Shown piece by piece: positions 13,301 through 28,300 of a stretch of DNA of 64,000 bases. Position numbers and translations under genes: made by a program. The notes below the pieces were generated by a model that was given only the letters and a program-made list of their open reading frames with translations, had not been told where the DNA came from and searched no databases. Source of the DNA: Siphonodentalium dalli (taxonomy: Eukaryota; Mollusca; Scaphopoda; Gadilida; Siphonodentaliidae). Each line of letters begins with the position of its first letter. Position 1 is the first letter of the stretch. Where the stretch lies: NCBI GenBank assembly GCA_032622095.1, contig CP136061.1, positions 47,125,797 to 47,189,796 of the forward strand, written 5' to 3'.

Positions 13301-16300
13301 GCCAGTGATGATAGTCAACAGAAGTCCCAATGTAACTTATACCGATTAGATGGGAAACTACGTAGTACATCCATGACAGTCCTTCGTGTATTTTCGCCAT
13401 GATAATGGAAAATCCCAACAACAAAAGAATATGTGTGGTCTGGAATTCTACGGGTTCACCACAAACGCTAAAACAAACGGGGTATATAACCGGGGATTAG
13501 GAACATTTCGGAAACAATAATGGGCTGAATGATAACGTCTCAGCCGGCTGAGCCGCCATATTTCGTCAGCCACGAATGTCACGACTGAGCCGGCTAAGCT
13601 AGCTAACCAGCCACGAAATCGGTTGAGCCAGCTGCGAAAACTATTTGTCGTGGCTTCGGGGTCTACTGTAAGACATCAACTAATGCAGATAAAGTGAAAA
13701 ATAAAATGCTGAGAATTATATATTTCTGTATCGACCCCATCTATATATACCCATATAAGCATGAATATGCTTCAAGCTTAGTCAATCATGTGTAAATCAA
13801 GAATCCAAGATAGCCAACAAGGTCACGTGACCTCTGGTGGTGTTAGGAGTGGCTATGGAGTATGGACATATCATGCCTATGTCTATTCACATATGAAGTT
13901 TCAACAAATTATTCCATGCAATACTTGCCATACACTATATTACCCATATATACACCCATAATACATGTATGGGATACTTGGCAGTGGGCAATCTGCCTGT
14001 GGTGGCGAGTGGCAGCGAAAGAGTTAAGCATATTAAGAGTTTATTTCACAACCATTTGAAAAATGCACCATTAAACTATTTTTGCCAAAATATTGTTCAA
14101 CATTGGCTGTGCTCATTCGCAGGACTCAACATCTGAATGACACAAAAATGTAAACAAAGAGTTTTTCATTCGTCCGAACAAATCTCCGATAAAAAACTAG
14201 AATTATTTCATCAACGAGAATCACTCACTTTATATTTATATGTGTTCTGGCAAATTTGTTACCAGATTTATTCAAATACCTCGGTTGAGCAAGTTTATTT
14301 GCTTTGAGGTGCAGAAGAGTGTTTCAAATCACTTTAAGTACAATTTACTCCTAACTTCCGCTAACTGTATTTCTGTGCATATCTTCTTTAGGTTGTTACA
14401 ATAGCTGAGAAGCCTTTTGTGTATGTTGACGAGGATGAGAAATCCGAAAATCCAGTTTGTGATCTCAACAATGGACGGGTTAAATGTGACCATTTAAATA
14501 AAACTACTGGTATGTATAAATGTTACTAAATGGTCATACAAATAAAACTACTGGTAAACAATTATCCCAAAAAAAAGTTTCTCTTGAAAACCAGGAAGCA
14601 GTATTGCAGTTTAAAGAAGTGTGTACGGGAAAATAAATAAATGCTTGCGTAATTTGCACTATGTTTTCAGTTAATCCATTAGGCCATTTCTCAGGCCAAA
14701 AAATAATTAAAAGCTTTTGAGCGCACGTTTTTAGCTCACCTGAGACAAAGTCTCCGGTGGAGCTATAGTCATCACTCCTCGTCCGTCCGTCCGTCAATAA
14801 TCATCTTCTCCCCCAGAAGCGTAAGACGGAATGGGTTCATATTTGGTGTGGATGTTCCCTAGGTGAATCATATTCAGATTTGTTCAATCGAGGTCACCCG
14901 GTCAAATAGTTGCGAAGCTAGGACCATAACTCTTTTCCACCATAGTAATTCTTACAGCGACTTCTTCTCGAATTTCATTCGGCCGAATGGGTTCATATTT
15001 CCGCCAAAGGAAGCCCTCACACTGAACTATATGGATAGATGTCCTGCGTTTGTAAACCATAGCAGAAAAGGGGTTAACTTTTTGGTCGGTCGCCTACGGT
15101 CACTCACGGTCTTCACTCTTCAATGGCTTGCCTCGGAATCAGTCACGCATGCGCAGTCCCAATATAATTCACTGTACAGATTGAATTAGCCAGTTTATTT
15201 TTCTGCTACCAACCGAACGGATCTAAGGGAGTATTTTTCCGAATTTGTCATTTAACAATAGCGACAAATTCAATTTATCGATACAATAATTACTGGTCGC
15301 CTACGCGTTCGTTTTTATAATTATCGTTTCGAATTCACGGACCGTTTCGTTTCAAACATATAACTTAAAAACAATTTATCGAATATGAAAATCAACATTT
15401 CGCCATAATTAGCCACCATTTCAAGGCCTTACGAGGCGCACAGATTATTGTGAGAAATACATCTATGGAATTATTATAGCACCTATAAGGTATGATAGAA
15501 TTTGTCAGATATCAAAAATGCCACGTGATTCTCCGCCGGAAGTATAGCCTAATTTCGTGGGAATTATTTTGACGTTTTAATGCGTGGAAATTTATTTAGC
15601 AATAATTCCATCGCTACTGACGCTATCTCTCGTCATGTTATGAACAACGTGCTTTCACATAATACTATGTTGTTTTATGTTTCAATACAAATGATCCAGA
15701 TGTGTTAATCACGTTTGACCTTGAAGTTGATTACAATCTACACAAGGTCAAGAATACTGACAGTTGATTAAATCTTGGTTTATCAATGTCACATGCATAA
15801 CAATAACTTCATATGACAGTAGTACCGTAGTGCTACGAATAAAATCTCAGCCATGTCATAGATGTATGTTGATTAATAGCTACCTTGTATATAGGTCTAA
15901 TGAACAATAGCTGCGATTATACACCAGCCGGTTCAGCAAGCCGGTCTGAACCGGTGGGCTTGTAAATTTCTGAGAAGGATCCAGGGATGTTTTTCTACCT
16001 GTTACAGGTTTGGGCGCTCAAACTCTGGAGACCCTGGGGATAGTAATTATTCAAGTTGGTTCTCCATTATTTCAACCAATTTTTCTATAATTCAACAACT
16101 AAACATGAAAATCGGATAAGATATAGAGCCTTTATTTGCACCATCTCTGGATCCTCCCCAGGTAGTATTTCTTGGTCGGATCTCTTCTCGGGCAGGAACA
16201 GTTCATGCTCCCCCGATTATGCCTCGGCATTAAATCAATTAGTGGGGAGGCGACCGGTGGCGATGCAGGGGTACTTGGGACCCCCAGGACATTTGGTCCC

Positions 16301-19300
16301 ACACCGGCGCAAGCGGTTCTGTGTGCTGAAGTTGCCAAATCGCGTGCGAACGTAACGACACCGGCTGGGCGGCCTACGGCGACTTCGGCATAGGGCAGTG
16401 GCCCTACCCATGAGGTAGCAAGTCCGGTCCCCCTGGTCACGATCTCTCTAAAGACACGGCCTTGCCTGCCTCTCAGCCGTCTTGGGGTTTCTGCTGCAAT
16501 GGCCTCTACCCATCGTTCTGCTTGGACAGGACATTCAGCTTGGTCGGGACCACCTGCATTTTGGGGGGGGGGCTCACCCCGGTCCGATGGCTCCACCTCC
16601 TTCCGGTTATCAGAAGAAACCAGTTTTGGCTATGGGATTCTTCATTTCGACACTGGACTCCAAAATTGGAACTCAGTTTATCAGCCTTTTGCTCAAGCAG
16701 TTGGCCGTAGCTTAAAAATTCCATGGGAGGTATTTACACCTCGATTGAGCCATCGCCGGAATGGGCCTCCCTCTAGTGTTTTGTCGTCCATTATGGACAT
16801 TGCAGGTCGTTCCGACGCTAGGGCAGGGAGCGACATGCTATCCTTACACCCCAAGGCGTCTGAGGCTTTCGATGACGACCCGTCTGCGCACAATACGTCA
16901 GACTGTGGGTCTTTTCGGTCGTCACAGTCTGGCATCGGTAAGGCAGAAGCTGCGGATCGTGATTTCCTATCCACGGATTATCTCATCTATAGGCTTCTTC
17001 CTACTGAACTATGAACTCTCAAGCCCTCCTGGCACGCCCTGCGCACTCGTACCACCGTCTTCAAAATGCATCGAGAACTCGATATATCTTACCTGTGATA
17101 TACATTTCATAGGTAAGGTACACGACCCGCGACTGACACACTGGTCAATAGACTTCACACATGAATGAAGCACATTTACATGGAAAGCATTTCTCTTGTC
17201 ACGTGCCACAACGACCCTGCCAATGGCCTGACCGACAGAGTACTCTCGTGTCCGGAATAAAAGTGCAGTCTGGAATATAGGTGCAGGGTTGAAAATCCGA
17301 CCTAATGTAATACAAGTGCAGACTGGAATATAAGTACAGGGCGAAACAAATTTATTATTCTATTTACCAATAAACTATTTGGCATGGCCTATTGTGAGTT
17401 AATAATATAACAGCAATCGTTAAAACCTGATACGTGGTGCAATATCAATATATTGTTACAGTATACTGACATTTACTCGGAATTTATAAACACCCTCTTA
17501 AGATTTGAAGTGGGGGGGGGGCAAAATCGGCCTGTCAAGACATGTCTTCCAAAAAATGCACACAATTAATAAACGTGCAGACTGGAATAAGCCTTGTGCA
17601 GGGTGGAAAAATCTTCCAAAATTTTAATAAACGTGCATGTACGTTTATTACAGACACAAGAGTACATCTCATGGCTCTTCATACTCCTATTACCAATATC
17701 AATTTGATTATCTGGCACATGGTAATAAAATTAACAGGGCACTGCACGCCTATAGACAATAACGCGGGCAAAGACGTTTGCACTGTCCAGCTCAGCTTTC
17801 TAGGAAGCTCATTGACTAGCGTTATAGACCTTTCCTTGCAGGCAGGGGACCACCCAGTCCGAGTGGATCCCAACCCCATGGCACCAGACACCCGATCAAA
17901 AGGGCCTGAAACCATGCTGCCAACTCTGCGCGCTTCGGTATATGCCGGATTTGTCCTATCAACATTCGACAATAAAACAGGCAAAGACGTTTGCGCTGTC
18001 CAGCTCAGCTTTCGAGGAAGCTCATTGACTAGCCATCAGACCTTTCCTTGCAGGCAGGGACCAACCCATATGAGGGGATCCCAACCACATGGCACCAGCC
18101 GCCCAATCATAAGGGCCTGAAACCATGCTGACAACTCTGCTCGCTTCGGTCTATGCTGGATTTGTCCTACCGCTATGCTTAAAGTAATTGACCACCAATG
18201 GCGTGGTGTCACCCCGTTAATATGGCGGTACTATACCGCGGTATCCTCCAATACCACGGTACTGATAACGCTTGTTAACGCGAACAAGTATGTGTGAGTG
18301 GGTGCCTCCCCTGGGGGAGTTCCATGGGGGTCACCACGGTGTTCAACAAAATTGGTGCGGTGCCCGCTAAAGGGCCGCGGTGTCGTTGTCGCCCAGTACC
18401 GTAACTCCACGCCATGACCGTCTCGGTGCCGCTGCCATTTGTTGCCGGTGTCGCCGTGGTCATGACCGGGGTGTCACCCCGTTTTTCTGGTCGGTTGCTT
18501 TGAGAATGGCGGTATTTCCTTAAACATGCCTTCAACAGGACCACTTAGGTCGGGGGAGCTCCTCTCTATCATGGCTCTTAAAATTCAATAAGTAACAACA
18601 TTATAAAGGGATGTGTGTCCTTTACTAGGAGGATGATAATTTCATTTGTTTCCTTAATCAGCGAGCCATTTTGGAGGGGGTCTTCCCCTAGTTTGCTGAA
18701 TGCCTCACACTAACATACCTATCACACACCTAGGTCGTTCTGCTGCATGTTTGGGGGGGGGAAAGTGACATGATGTTCTGGGCAGAGGCTCAGAACTGAA
18801 TATTCCGTATGGTGACAATTTACCCGTGGTTATCATCTGATTACATTGTACATCATTTGAACTGATTTCAGTTGTCAAAGAGCCAAAGGGCCTTCTGCAA
18901 TGATCTCATTGCTGACTTATAGATCACCTTGATATATATTTTTTATATCATTTTTATATATTTATATACCCGTAAGATTTGTATCACAGGATTTCTGTCG
19001 GATATCTTGTGATGCATAGGTACCTCAGAGACATGTGATCAGTAGAAGAAAAACAAGGAAACTGTTCTAAGAACGACAGGGGGCATGACCACCTTGCAAG
19101 ATGCGGTGGTGGGGGCTCCCTCTGTTCAGATGGCTTGACTCCATTATCGTTGTACAACCTGTTTGGCCTAATGGGTTCTCAACTCAATCCCTGTGCCACA
19201 AATTTGGCATCAGGTTCTCTGGCTTTTTCTTTGGCGAATAGCAGTTAGTTAACTTTGGTTGTCTCGCCATCGTTGGAGTGGGCCTCCGTCTGTGCAGGTC

Positions 19301-22300
19301 GCTCTGTTGCTAAGGCGGAGAGTGAGTTAGTCTCCTTCCTTCATGATCCTGCATCATGGGACCTTGACGGGTGGGACCTTAGAACAGACAGCTGAAGAAG
19401 ACGACACAGAGAAGAACGAAGAGTTTCTTCTTCCGTTATACTTGCTCGGTTCGCTCGCAACTATGCATTGGATGGCACCTCATGGGATGTTTGTTTCAAA
19501 ACAAGGGGGGCGGTACACATTTGAGCAATATAGCACTCTAACTATATGAGTTATTTCACGTAAATAATCCTAACAGATTCATTAAAGTGTTCATATATGG
19601 TACAATCTGTTTTAGAAGAGTACCTTTACTCAAAATTTGGCTATTAACTTTATTGCTCGTGCCTCCTCCTGGGCTTGCATTCTAATCCATATAGTTCAGT
19701 ATGAGGGCTTCCTTTGGCGGAAATATGATATTTTTAAAAATATAATATATATTTCCTTAAAGAAAGCCTGAACACTGAACTATCATAGGGCCCTCCCATG
19801 GCGGTGCCATTCCCAACCCCGCGACTCGCCAATCTTCTGATTGAGTTGAAAATAAACTGGCTAATTCAATCTGTACAGTGAATTATATTGGGACTGCGCA
19901 TGCGTGACTGATTCCGAGGCAAGCCATTGAAGAGTGAAGACCGTGAGTGACCGTAGGCGACCGACCAAAACGTTAACCCCTTTTCTGCTATGGTTTACAA
20001 ACGCAGGACATCTATCCATATAGTTCAGTGTTCAGGCTTTCTTTAAGGAAATATATATTATATTTTTAAAAATATCATATTTGGTACAAAGGGTCCTTGG
20101 GGGACTGTGGTTCAGATTTGTTCAAATGAGGTCACTGGGTCGAATGTGGGCGGAACCAGTGACATAACTAAAAAAAAAAAAAAAAATGTTAAATTCAGAT
20201 TTTTGGAATTTTCATGGCGACCTTGCTCAATTTATCAAATGAAATTTTTTTTTTTTAAACATGTTATAAAATTTGAAAAAAGTGACACCATTATAACATC
20301 TGCAGAGTTATGAAACTTTACTCTTTAATATGAAATTATGGAAACATTCCATTACCCATCCCCCCTCCCACATGGCCCAGACCCACCCCCACCCTGCCAT
20401 CAATCAACATCCCTTCCAACCCATATCATCTCCCAATTTAATACCTCTTCTCACCACAGAAGCAGATATATCTTTGCAAAGACACAGGTCATTAATTTAG
20501 ATTAGAATAATAGATGTCATCTGGCAGGCTTGTATAAACATAACTGCTAGCAAATTAAAAACAAACTGCTGTTCCCAAGGTTAGGTGATGGCTGATGGGA
20601 ATTGGTTTCCCTGCCATACAATGGTACTGTGAATGGCTTAGATTTCTTCAAGCCTGGAAATAGTGTGTCTGACATTTGCAGATTGAGGTCCCCAGAGGGT
20701 GAATTTAGTGTTGCTACACCGTACAGCAGGTTACATCACCAAATACACCATCCAGGGACCTAATTCTGCTTAGGCCTCATCTTCTGGGAAGTATCCTAAG
20801 TATCAAATTGAAATTTTGTTTTAGTTACTTTTTGACACCTGTTCCATTTCAATGTCCCCCTAATTTGCAGAAGATAAAATGCATAATTGAGGTGCTCAAT
20901 GGGTGTGCATCACCAACTTCAACTGTAGAACTTCAATCTGTTCCTAGGTTTTTATTGGCCGTTGAGGCCTAATCAGACTGAGGATGAATTCGGTGATGCT
21001 AGCCCGCCTTGCGGAATAGTGTCATTAAATTCACCTTTTGGGGACCTCATTCTGCAAATGTCAGACACACTAAATTCAGGCTTGGCGGTTTCATATTATT
21101 TTCTCAACCACCACTTATCCAGATGAAATCATACCCTGATTTTTCAAAGAAAAATTGTGGGGTATATATTGGATTGAATTTGTCTTCTGTCTGTCAGGCT
21201 TCCATCCGTCTGCCTGTTGGGATGTCTATCCATCCATCTATCAACAATTGTTTTCTTCTTCATATTAAAGACCGAATGTGTTTATATATTTCAGTGTGCA
21301 TGTTCCCTAGGTGTCTCACAATCAGATTTGTTCAAATAAGTTTATCAGATCAAATAGGTGCAAAGCCAGGGCCATTACTCTTTCCCTCCATAGTAATTTC
21401 TTAAAACAATTTTTTCTCAAGAACCATTGGGCCTATATAGCTTATATTTAGTATGGAGGGGCCTTGGGTGACCGGGCTTCAGATTTGTTCAAATGGGGTC
21501 ATTTTTAGGAAATGAGGTCCCCAGAGTGTGAATTAGGTGATGCTAGTCCACATTGCGGAATAGTGTCATTAAATTCACCTGCAAAGGTCAGACACACTAA
21601 ATACAGACTTGGCTGTTCCAATATTATTTTCTTAACCACCACTTATCCAGGTGAAATCATACCCTGATTTTTCAAGGATATTGGGGGGTATATTGATATT
21701 ACTAGATGAATCGATCTCATAGATGGGGATTCACATTTGTTCTAATAGAGGCAGAGATAAGAGATTTAACTCTCCTCTATGCTGTTTGGTACTGGTATAA
21801 TAATATTGATTTCTAGGCAGCCTGTGGGGGCAATGTTTGAGGCAATGGGGAGGGAGTCTGGGAGTGTAGAGGGGTGGATATTTGACCCCCTACTTTGATC
21901 AAAATTTAAACAGTTGAAAATTTCATGCCTCATACTACATTAGTTGTAGATTAGATGTTCACACCAAAAATAGTTTAGAATTGTTCTCATAGTTTGGTTT
22001 GAATTTCCAACATGTATGTTTTTAAACCATCAGTCCATATGTTCCTACTTCAGGTTAAACTGTTGGACCGAATTGGCCACAAATTTTAACTTTATGGGGG
22101 GGTGTCAGGTTGGTAATTTTCAAATGTTTGAGAGCTTGAAGTACTGGTACCAGTCATAAAATTCAACCTAAGAGGGATGTACAAAAGGATTTTTGTTAAA
22201 TTAGTACTGTGGTATGGTTGTCTTCTTTAAAAGGTAAGAAGTTGGAGATTTGTCAGTGGTGTGCAGTTAGAAATTTCAAGGTGAAGAGCCCTGCTCATCT

Positions 22301-25300
22301 GAGAACTTCCAGCTATGTCCATGTTTAGAACTACTTGTCTTCAGTGATTTTGTCAAGTACCGACTCTTGTAGTCTTCAGAGTCCCTGCCTTCTCAGTCTT
22401 TACAGTCTAGTGATCGACCCACAGTCTTGACTGTCTTGTTTAATTAAATTTTGTATTTCTGGGGCACACGCCAACGAAGCAATCCACCTCTGCGTCGGCT
22501 AGCTCTGGATTTAATTTCAGTTGCGCATGGCCATTATTTCCCGAACATATGTCCATAAAAGTTTATTTGAGAGATTCCATGTGATTAATTTCATAAAAAA
22601 TCACCCACTAAAGAAGTATCATTGACAAATGTTTTATTGAGTTGGCAGACACAGAACATCATGTGTTTAACACATGGTTACAAATTACAGTAATTACAGT
22701 AATTAATTGGAAATTTTAATCAGGGAAATGGGACTCAGTTCCGCGTAGTTAGTTCCTACTCATTATAATTTTTCCGACATATCAAATGCGTATAACGCAG
22801 GGTTTCGGGACCAAGCATGCAGGCCTGTGAAACGGGAAATTGACTTTACATGACCTTAGCTTCATTTCTTGAATATATTGTTTTTTTTTAAATATTTGTT
22901 GAATTATAAAGCTATCTATGTGCCAACCTAATAGACTCCTTTGAATAACATAGTTTGCACCTATTTTTCAGGAAAGGTCGCACACTACTGTTGCTTGGGT
23001 TACTGTATGGACCTGTTAGTTAACATATCTCAGGCTATGAACTTCTCCTTTGAGTTACATTTGGCTACAGATAACAAATACGGATCATATATAAAGGTAG
23101 GTTCATAGGACCAATTCAGACTCAATTTGATCACTCCAGGCCACTTCCAACTCCCTTGGAACACTCTGAGCCACTTCAAACTCAATTGAGGTTTTCCAAA
23201 AATGTTTAAGTAGTGGGAGGTGCTTACGGTTACTAGGAGACAAGGCGTCGGCCGAAATAGTTTACTTAGTTTTACAGAGCCTATAGTAATGCTCTAATTA
23301 ATCGACTTCTTAACCACAGCAGAATTATGCCCATAATTCTGCTGTGATTAAAGAGTCGATTAATTAGGGCATTACTGTACCTACAAGATATAACACACCC
23401 GAGAACATGCATTCTTTTCGTCTTTAATTGTGAAAAATATGACGATTGACACAAAATGAAAAAAACTGCTATAATCATGGATGAATTTTCAACATCATGT
23501 AGGTATTTCCAGAATGAGGTCCCCAGAGGGTGAATTTAGTGACACTACCCCGCACGGTGGGCTAGAATCATCTAATTCACCCTCTGGGAACCGCATTCTG
23601 CTTAGGCCTCAACTGCTATGGGAGACTTAAGATCAGATTGACGTTCCCCAGTTGAAGTACGGTAGGTGATGTTCACCCATTAGTAATTAGGAAAAAAACA
23701 ATGATAATTTGAGACTATAGATACTTCCCAAAAGATGAGGCCTAAGCAGAATGAGGTCTCCAGAGGGTCAATTTGATGATGCTAGCCCGCTGTGCAGGAT
23801 AGAATCACTAAATTCACCCTCTAGGGAGCTCATTCTGCAAATGATAGACACTATTTTAAGGCTTGATTTCTTACATAAAATATAGATAATTGTGTCTTCT
23901 GTAGAATCCAGAAACTGGTAAGAAAGAATGGAATGGGATGATTAAAGAACTGCTGAATCGGGAAGCTGAGATGATTGTCGCTCCGTTGACAATTAACCCA
24001 GAGCGGGCTGAAGTTATAGATTTCTCAAAACCATTCAAATATCAAGGACTGACTATTCTAGTTAAAAAGGTAAGCAGTAAAAACACCAAGAGCAAGTGAC
24101 TACAATTGACCACATACCAGTTTAGCATATACATAAGTTTGTGTAATAAAATGGCCTAAAATAAATTGTTGTGCTGTAAATGATCTGGCCAAGATCACCC
24201 AGAAGTTACAAAGTTAGTTTCTGCAGACTCAATTACTCAACTTTTCATGATAATAAAAAACGTCAGCTCAGATGTAACATTCATTGAGAAATAAATTACT
24301 GATGGGTGAAAGATGGATTCATTGTTCAAATTTATTTTTAATTACCTAGTTTGATTTTGATTCAGATTCTAGTATACATAAATAACACGAGTCAGTACAG
24401 GATGTTCTGATGTGATTTAGGTGTTTACTAATTTGACTCCTGTATAATCTGAATCTGTATTTACCCCCATGTTCTATTCAATAATGATTGATTTACTAAT
24501 ACCTTAGAGAAAACTGGGGTGGAGTAAGACATTTTTTCTTCCAAGACCCAATACTCAATTGGTGCTACATATCCAACTGATATTTTGTTATACAACATGA
24601 CTACATGACAACATGACTAGGACTGTGTATACCATTGTCAACTTGATTGATTTCCCATGCTGGCTACTTGCAACCAGGAATGGTATTTTCCAAAGATCTG
24701 CTCAACTCTACATTACTGTAACTTTCCTTCCCAATATACACTGAGCTACATGTCCCACTCTACTCCGATAGGGCAATGCATCTGTTAATATTCTGGCAAC
24801 ATGCTTTGACTAGGGCATTGAAATGACATGCAATTTAAAGCCCAAACACAGTTATTTCAAAGTTCAGAGACTGGTAAGAAAATATGTACTTTTAAAATTT
24901 CAAAATGTTGTGATCTAACAAAATTGATCAGATGCCACAAAAACACTTTTGTTCTCATAAAATTGTGAATATGCTTGCTGGGTACATCCTATGAGCATCA
25001 CATGAATCCATATAGATGAGGCAACTCATTGATAGTATGGAGTTATCTCCACTGTGCCACATTACCCACTCTCCCAATCCATCCCTGTTTCCCCTACTTG
25101 TATTTAAATTCTCGCAGTACAATTTACGCACACCCCCAGGTATGCGATTTTAAAAGTGAGTGAAAAATAGTACGACTCCTGAGTTTAAACTAGACCACAT
25201 GCTGTTACATTATGGAAGATCGGACTGAATATCCACTTGATGGCAACCAAACTCAACACCATTATTCGCATGTAAAGCGATAAATCATGGAAAAATTGTT

Positions 25301-28300
25301 GATGTTGCAATGCTTGTAAAAATATTTCTACTCAATATAAAATTCCATCTTGATGGTCTTTAATAGTAGTACCCACGTGTATTCAGTAGTTATTAAGAAC
25401 TGATACTGTCATCTGATATAAAATATTTTGTCAGTTTTAATTCGCGCATCGATCACCATGTGCGAATTCAAAGTGCACGAATTTAAAACTGAGCAAAAAA
25501 TAGTACTGCACAAATTTAAATATGAGTAAGGTATCTTAATATCTGTGTTTTTTCAGACCAGGAAGGACTCGAGCTTGGGTTCGTTCCTTCAGCCGTTCCA
25601 GGACACACTATGGATTCTGGTTGGTCTCTCTGTGCATGTGGTTGCTCTGGTGCTTTATCTATTGGATAGGTTCAGTCCATTCGGGAGGTTCAAACTTGCC
25701 AAGTCCGAGGACACAGAGGAAGATGCACTGAATCTCTCCAGTGCCATGTGGTTTGCATGGGGTGTGCTGCTCAACAGTGGTATAGGTGAAGGTCAGTAAC
25801 TGATTTTCTAAATCCTTTAACACACCCTACAGGTCACATCCCTCTTCCCAATCGGCACCAAACGTCATATAGATCCTCGGGGTGAGCTCCTATTTTTTCA
25901 AATTCTGTCTAAAAACTTTGCTGCCAGGGGCCTTATTGGATTATCAAATTTGAATACATCGTTACAACATTGAACATGCAGCCCACAATTATTGGCAAAA
26001 TGTTTTGAAAATTTACTGACATGTTTGGGATCAGCTCTAGATGGGAGCTATTGAATTTGAACAACGAAAAACATGGCCACTAATAGCCATATTGGATTTT
26101 ACTCTTTGCATCACTAAATCCTTTAGCACAACCTACAGGCCACATCTCTCATCTGATTGTCACCAAACTTCATATGGAACCTCGGGTGATCTCCAAATGG
26201 GAGCTTACCATATTTTCCCAATTCAGTTAAAAAACATGGATGCCATCGGTCATCTTGGATTTTACTCTTTGTATGACTAAATCCTTTAGCACACCCTACA
26301 GGTCATATAACTCATCCTGTCATCACCAAACTTCAAACGGACATTTGGAGTGACCTTTAAATGGGAGCTTACCATTTTTTCCGAATTCTGTTTAAAAACA
26401 TGGCTGCCAGTGGCCATCTTGGATTTTACTCTTGGATGAGTAAATCTGTTGGGTGTTTAGTATTACATAGATTTACCAATTTTTTTGATTCCCTATCGCT
26501 CAATTAACTGTAACATTTGACAATAGCCCCTCTCCAAGTTGAGCTTCAGTGTAATTGACACTTTCATATTGTGTTGTAGTCACTTGAAGTTTACTTTATA
26601 TTGAGAAATAGTTTTCTAAACATCATTGACGATATTCAAAACATGTTCATGCGAATCACACAAATTGGGAAATTCGCCTAGCAAAAACATCCAAAGCATT
26701 TTCAGCAAATCAAATGCTGTCTGAAAGTAATCATTGTGCCATAAGTGTTCACATTTGGTGAATCTGCACAATTCACTTGATCAAATGTGTTGCAAGCCAC
26801 TTGGAAAGACATTAACACAGAGCACTGTTTACAAATAAAATGATCATCCACTGACCATGTTCAAGCCTTACATGCTTACACCTCAGCAGAATGAGGTTCC
26901 CAGAGGGTGAATTTGGTGATTCTAGCCTGCTATGCGGGGTAGCATCACTAAATTCACCCTCTGGGGACCTCATTCTGCAAATGACACACACCCTATTTCA
27001 AGGCTTGTTTGATGATAATTTCCATAGCCACCAAAGAGTTCACAGAGTAATCTGAATGATAGGTCACAGTGTAAGATTTGATATAACAGGATGGAGAAAA
27101 TTTTGTATTCTCTCTACATGTAAATTTAAGCCAGGCTGAAGTTGACTGTATACCTCTGATTTTAGGTACTCCGAGAAGCTTCAGTGCCCGAGTGCTTGGA
27201 ATGGTTTGGGCTGGCTTTGCTATGATCATCGTTGCATCTTACACTGCTAACTTGGCTGCCTTCCTCGTGTTGGACAGACCAGAAGCATCGATTACTGGTA
27301 TAGATGACGCTAGGGTATGTTTTCTGCCATTAAAGAGCTTTGAATATTTTCCGCTTTGGTCCATCGCTTCTGGGCCACAATTAAAACAAACAACATCTTT
27401 TTATAAATCCGAATTTCAAGACTTCAAATGGCAATTTTTTGGAGAAAATACTGATAAAACTGAAGAATGGGTATCTTTTGGTTTGTAAACTTTCAAGTTT
27501 TATAGTCAACCTAGAAAAAAGTTAGACTAAGTTGGTTTTTAATCTATTTTGAAGAAGAATATATCCTTTATAACATATCCAAAATCTGCTACATTCCGCT
27601 TTGCGCATTTTTCGTAATCCAAGATTCCATCCATGATGGCAGTTGATATAGAAAAATTATGATTTTCTGTATTAGGTGCATCAACTAATAACAAATTAGT
27701 AATTTAATAAAATACACACAAACAATGCTTAGTCGTAAACCATATCCGTAGATAAAATCGAATGAAATTTACAATTTGTGGGAAATTTAATAGCTAATCC
27801 TGTAAGAGTGAACAAGATCTCAAATTATGAAAGGAAGAATAATTTCAGAGTATATAAAGGGAAACTTTGAATAAGATATGTACAATTTCTCTCTAATGTA
27901 TCTCGCCAGAGAGCAAGCGAAAGCAGGGTCTTATACAATGGTTAAAATTGACCTTTTTGGGTACCCAGAAACATAAAAATATGTTTATCCTGAATTGTAT
28001 GATATATGTGTAATTAAACATGTAAATGTGATTTATTAGGGATGTATTGATCCTGTGACCTTTTCTAGAAGTAGAAATATATGTACTCAGAGTAGTCTCG
28101 TGAATGTGACCGATCATCATTTATTTATTAGAACAGTATGAGAGCTATTCATAGAGTACTGGGTAAAACTATTGTCCATGTCTTAAAATAGTTGTCAAAG
28201 TTACCTAACATGGCCGCTAAACTTCATATGGATCTTCTGGTGACATTACATGAGAGCCATTAAAATTTCCAAATTTTGTACAAAACATGGCTTCTAGTGG

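Noticed and set aside
16132-18544. Open frames of 90-190 codons on both strands in a GC-richer block
   Set aside because: They overlap each other on both strands, lack recognisable domains, and lie within the DIRS-like element D1, so they are at best decayed element sequence.
18190-18545. GC-rich, partly palindromic block that might be another hyper-edited hairpin
   Set aside because: I could not align it to any unedited family member in the window, so there is no reference from which to count changes.
27315-27488. Continuation of the M3 exon frame by 58 codons
   Set aside because: A good donor (gtatgt) precedes it, the frame lacks S2 similarity, and the next exon at 35297 continues the family sequence in phase.
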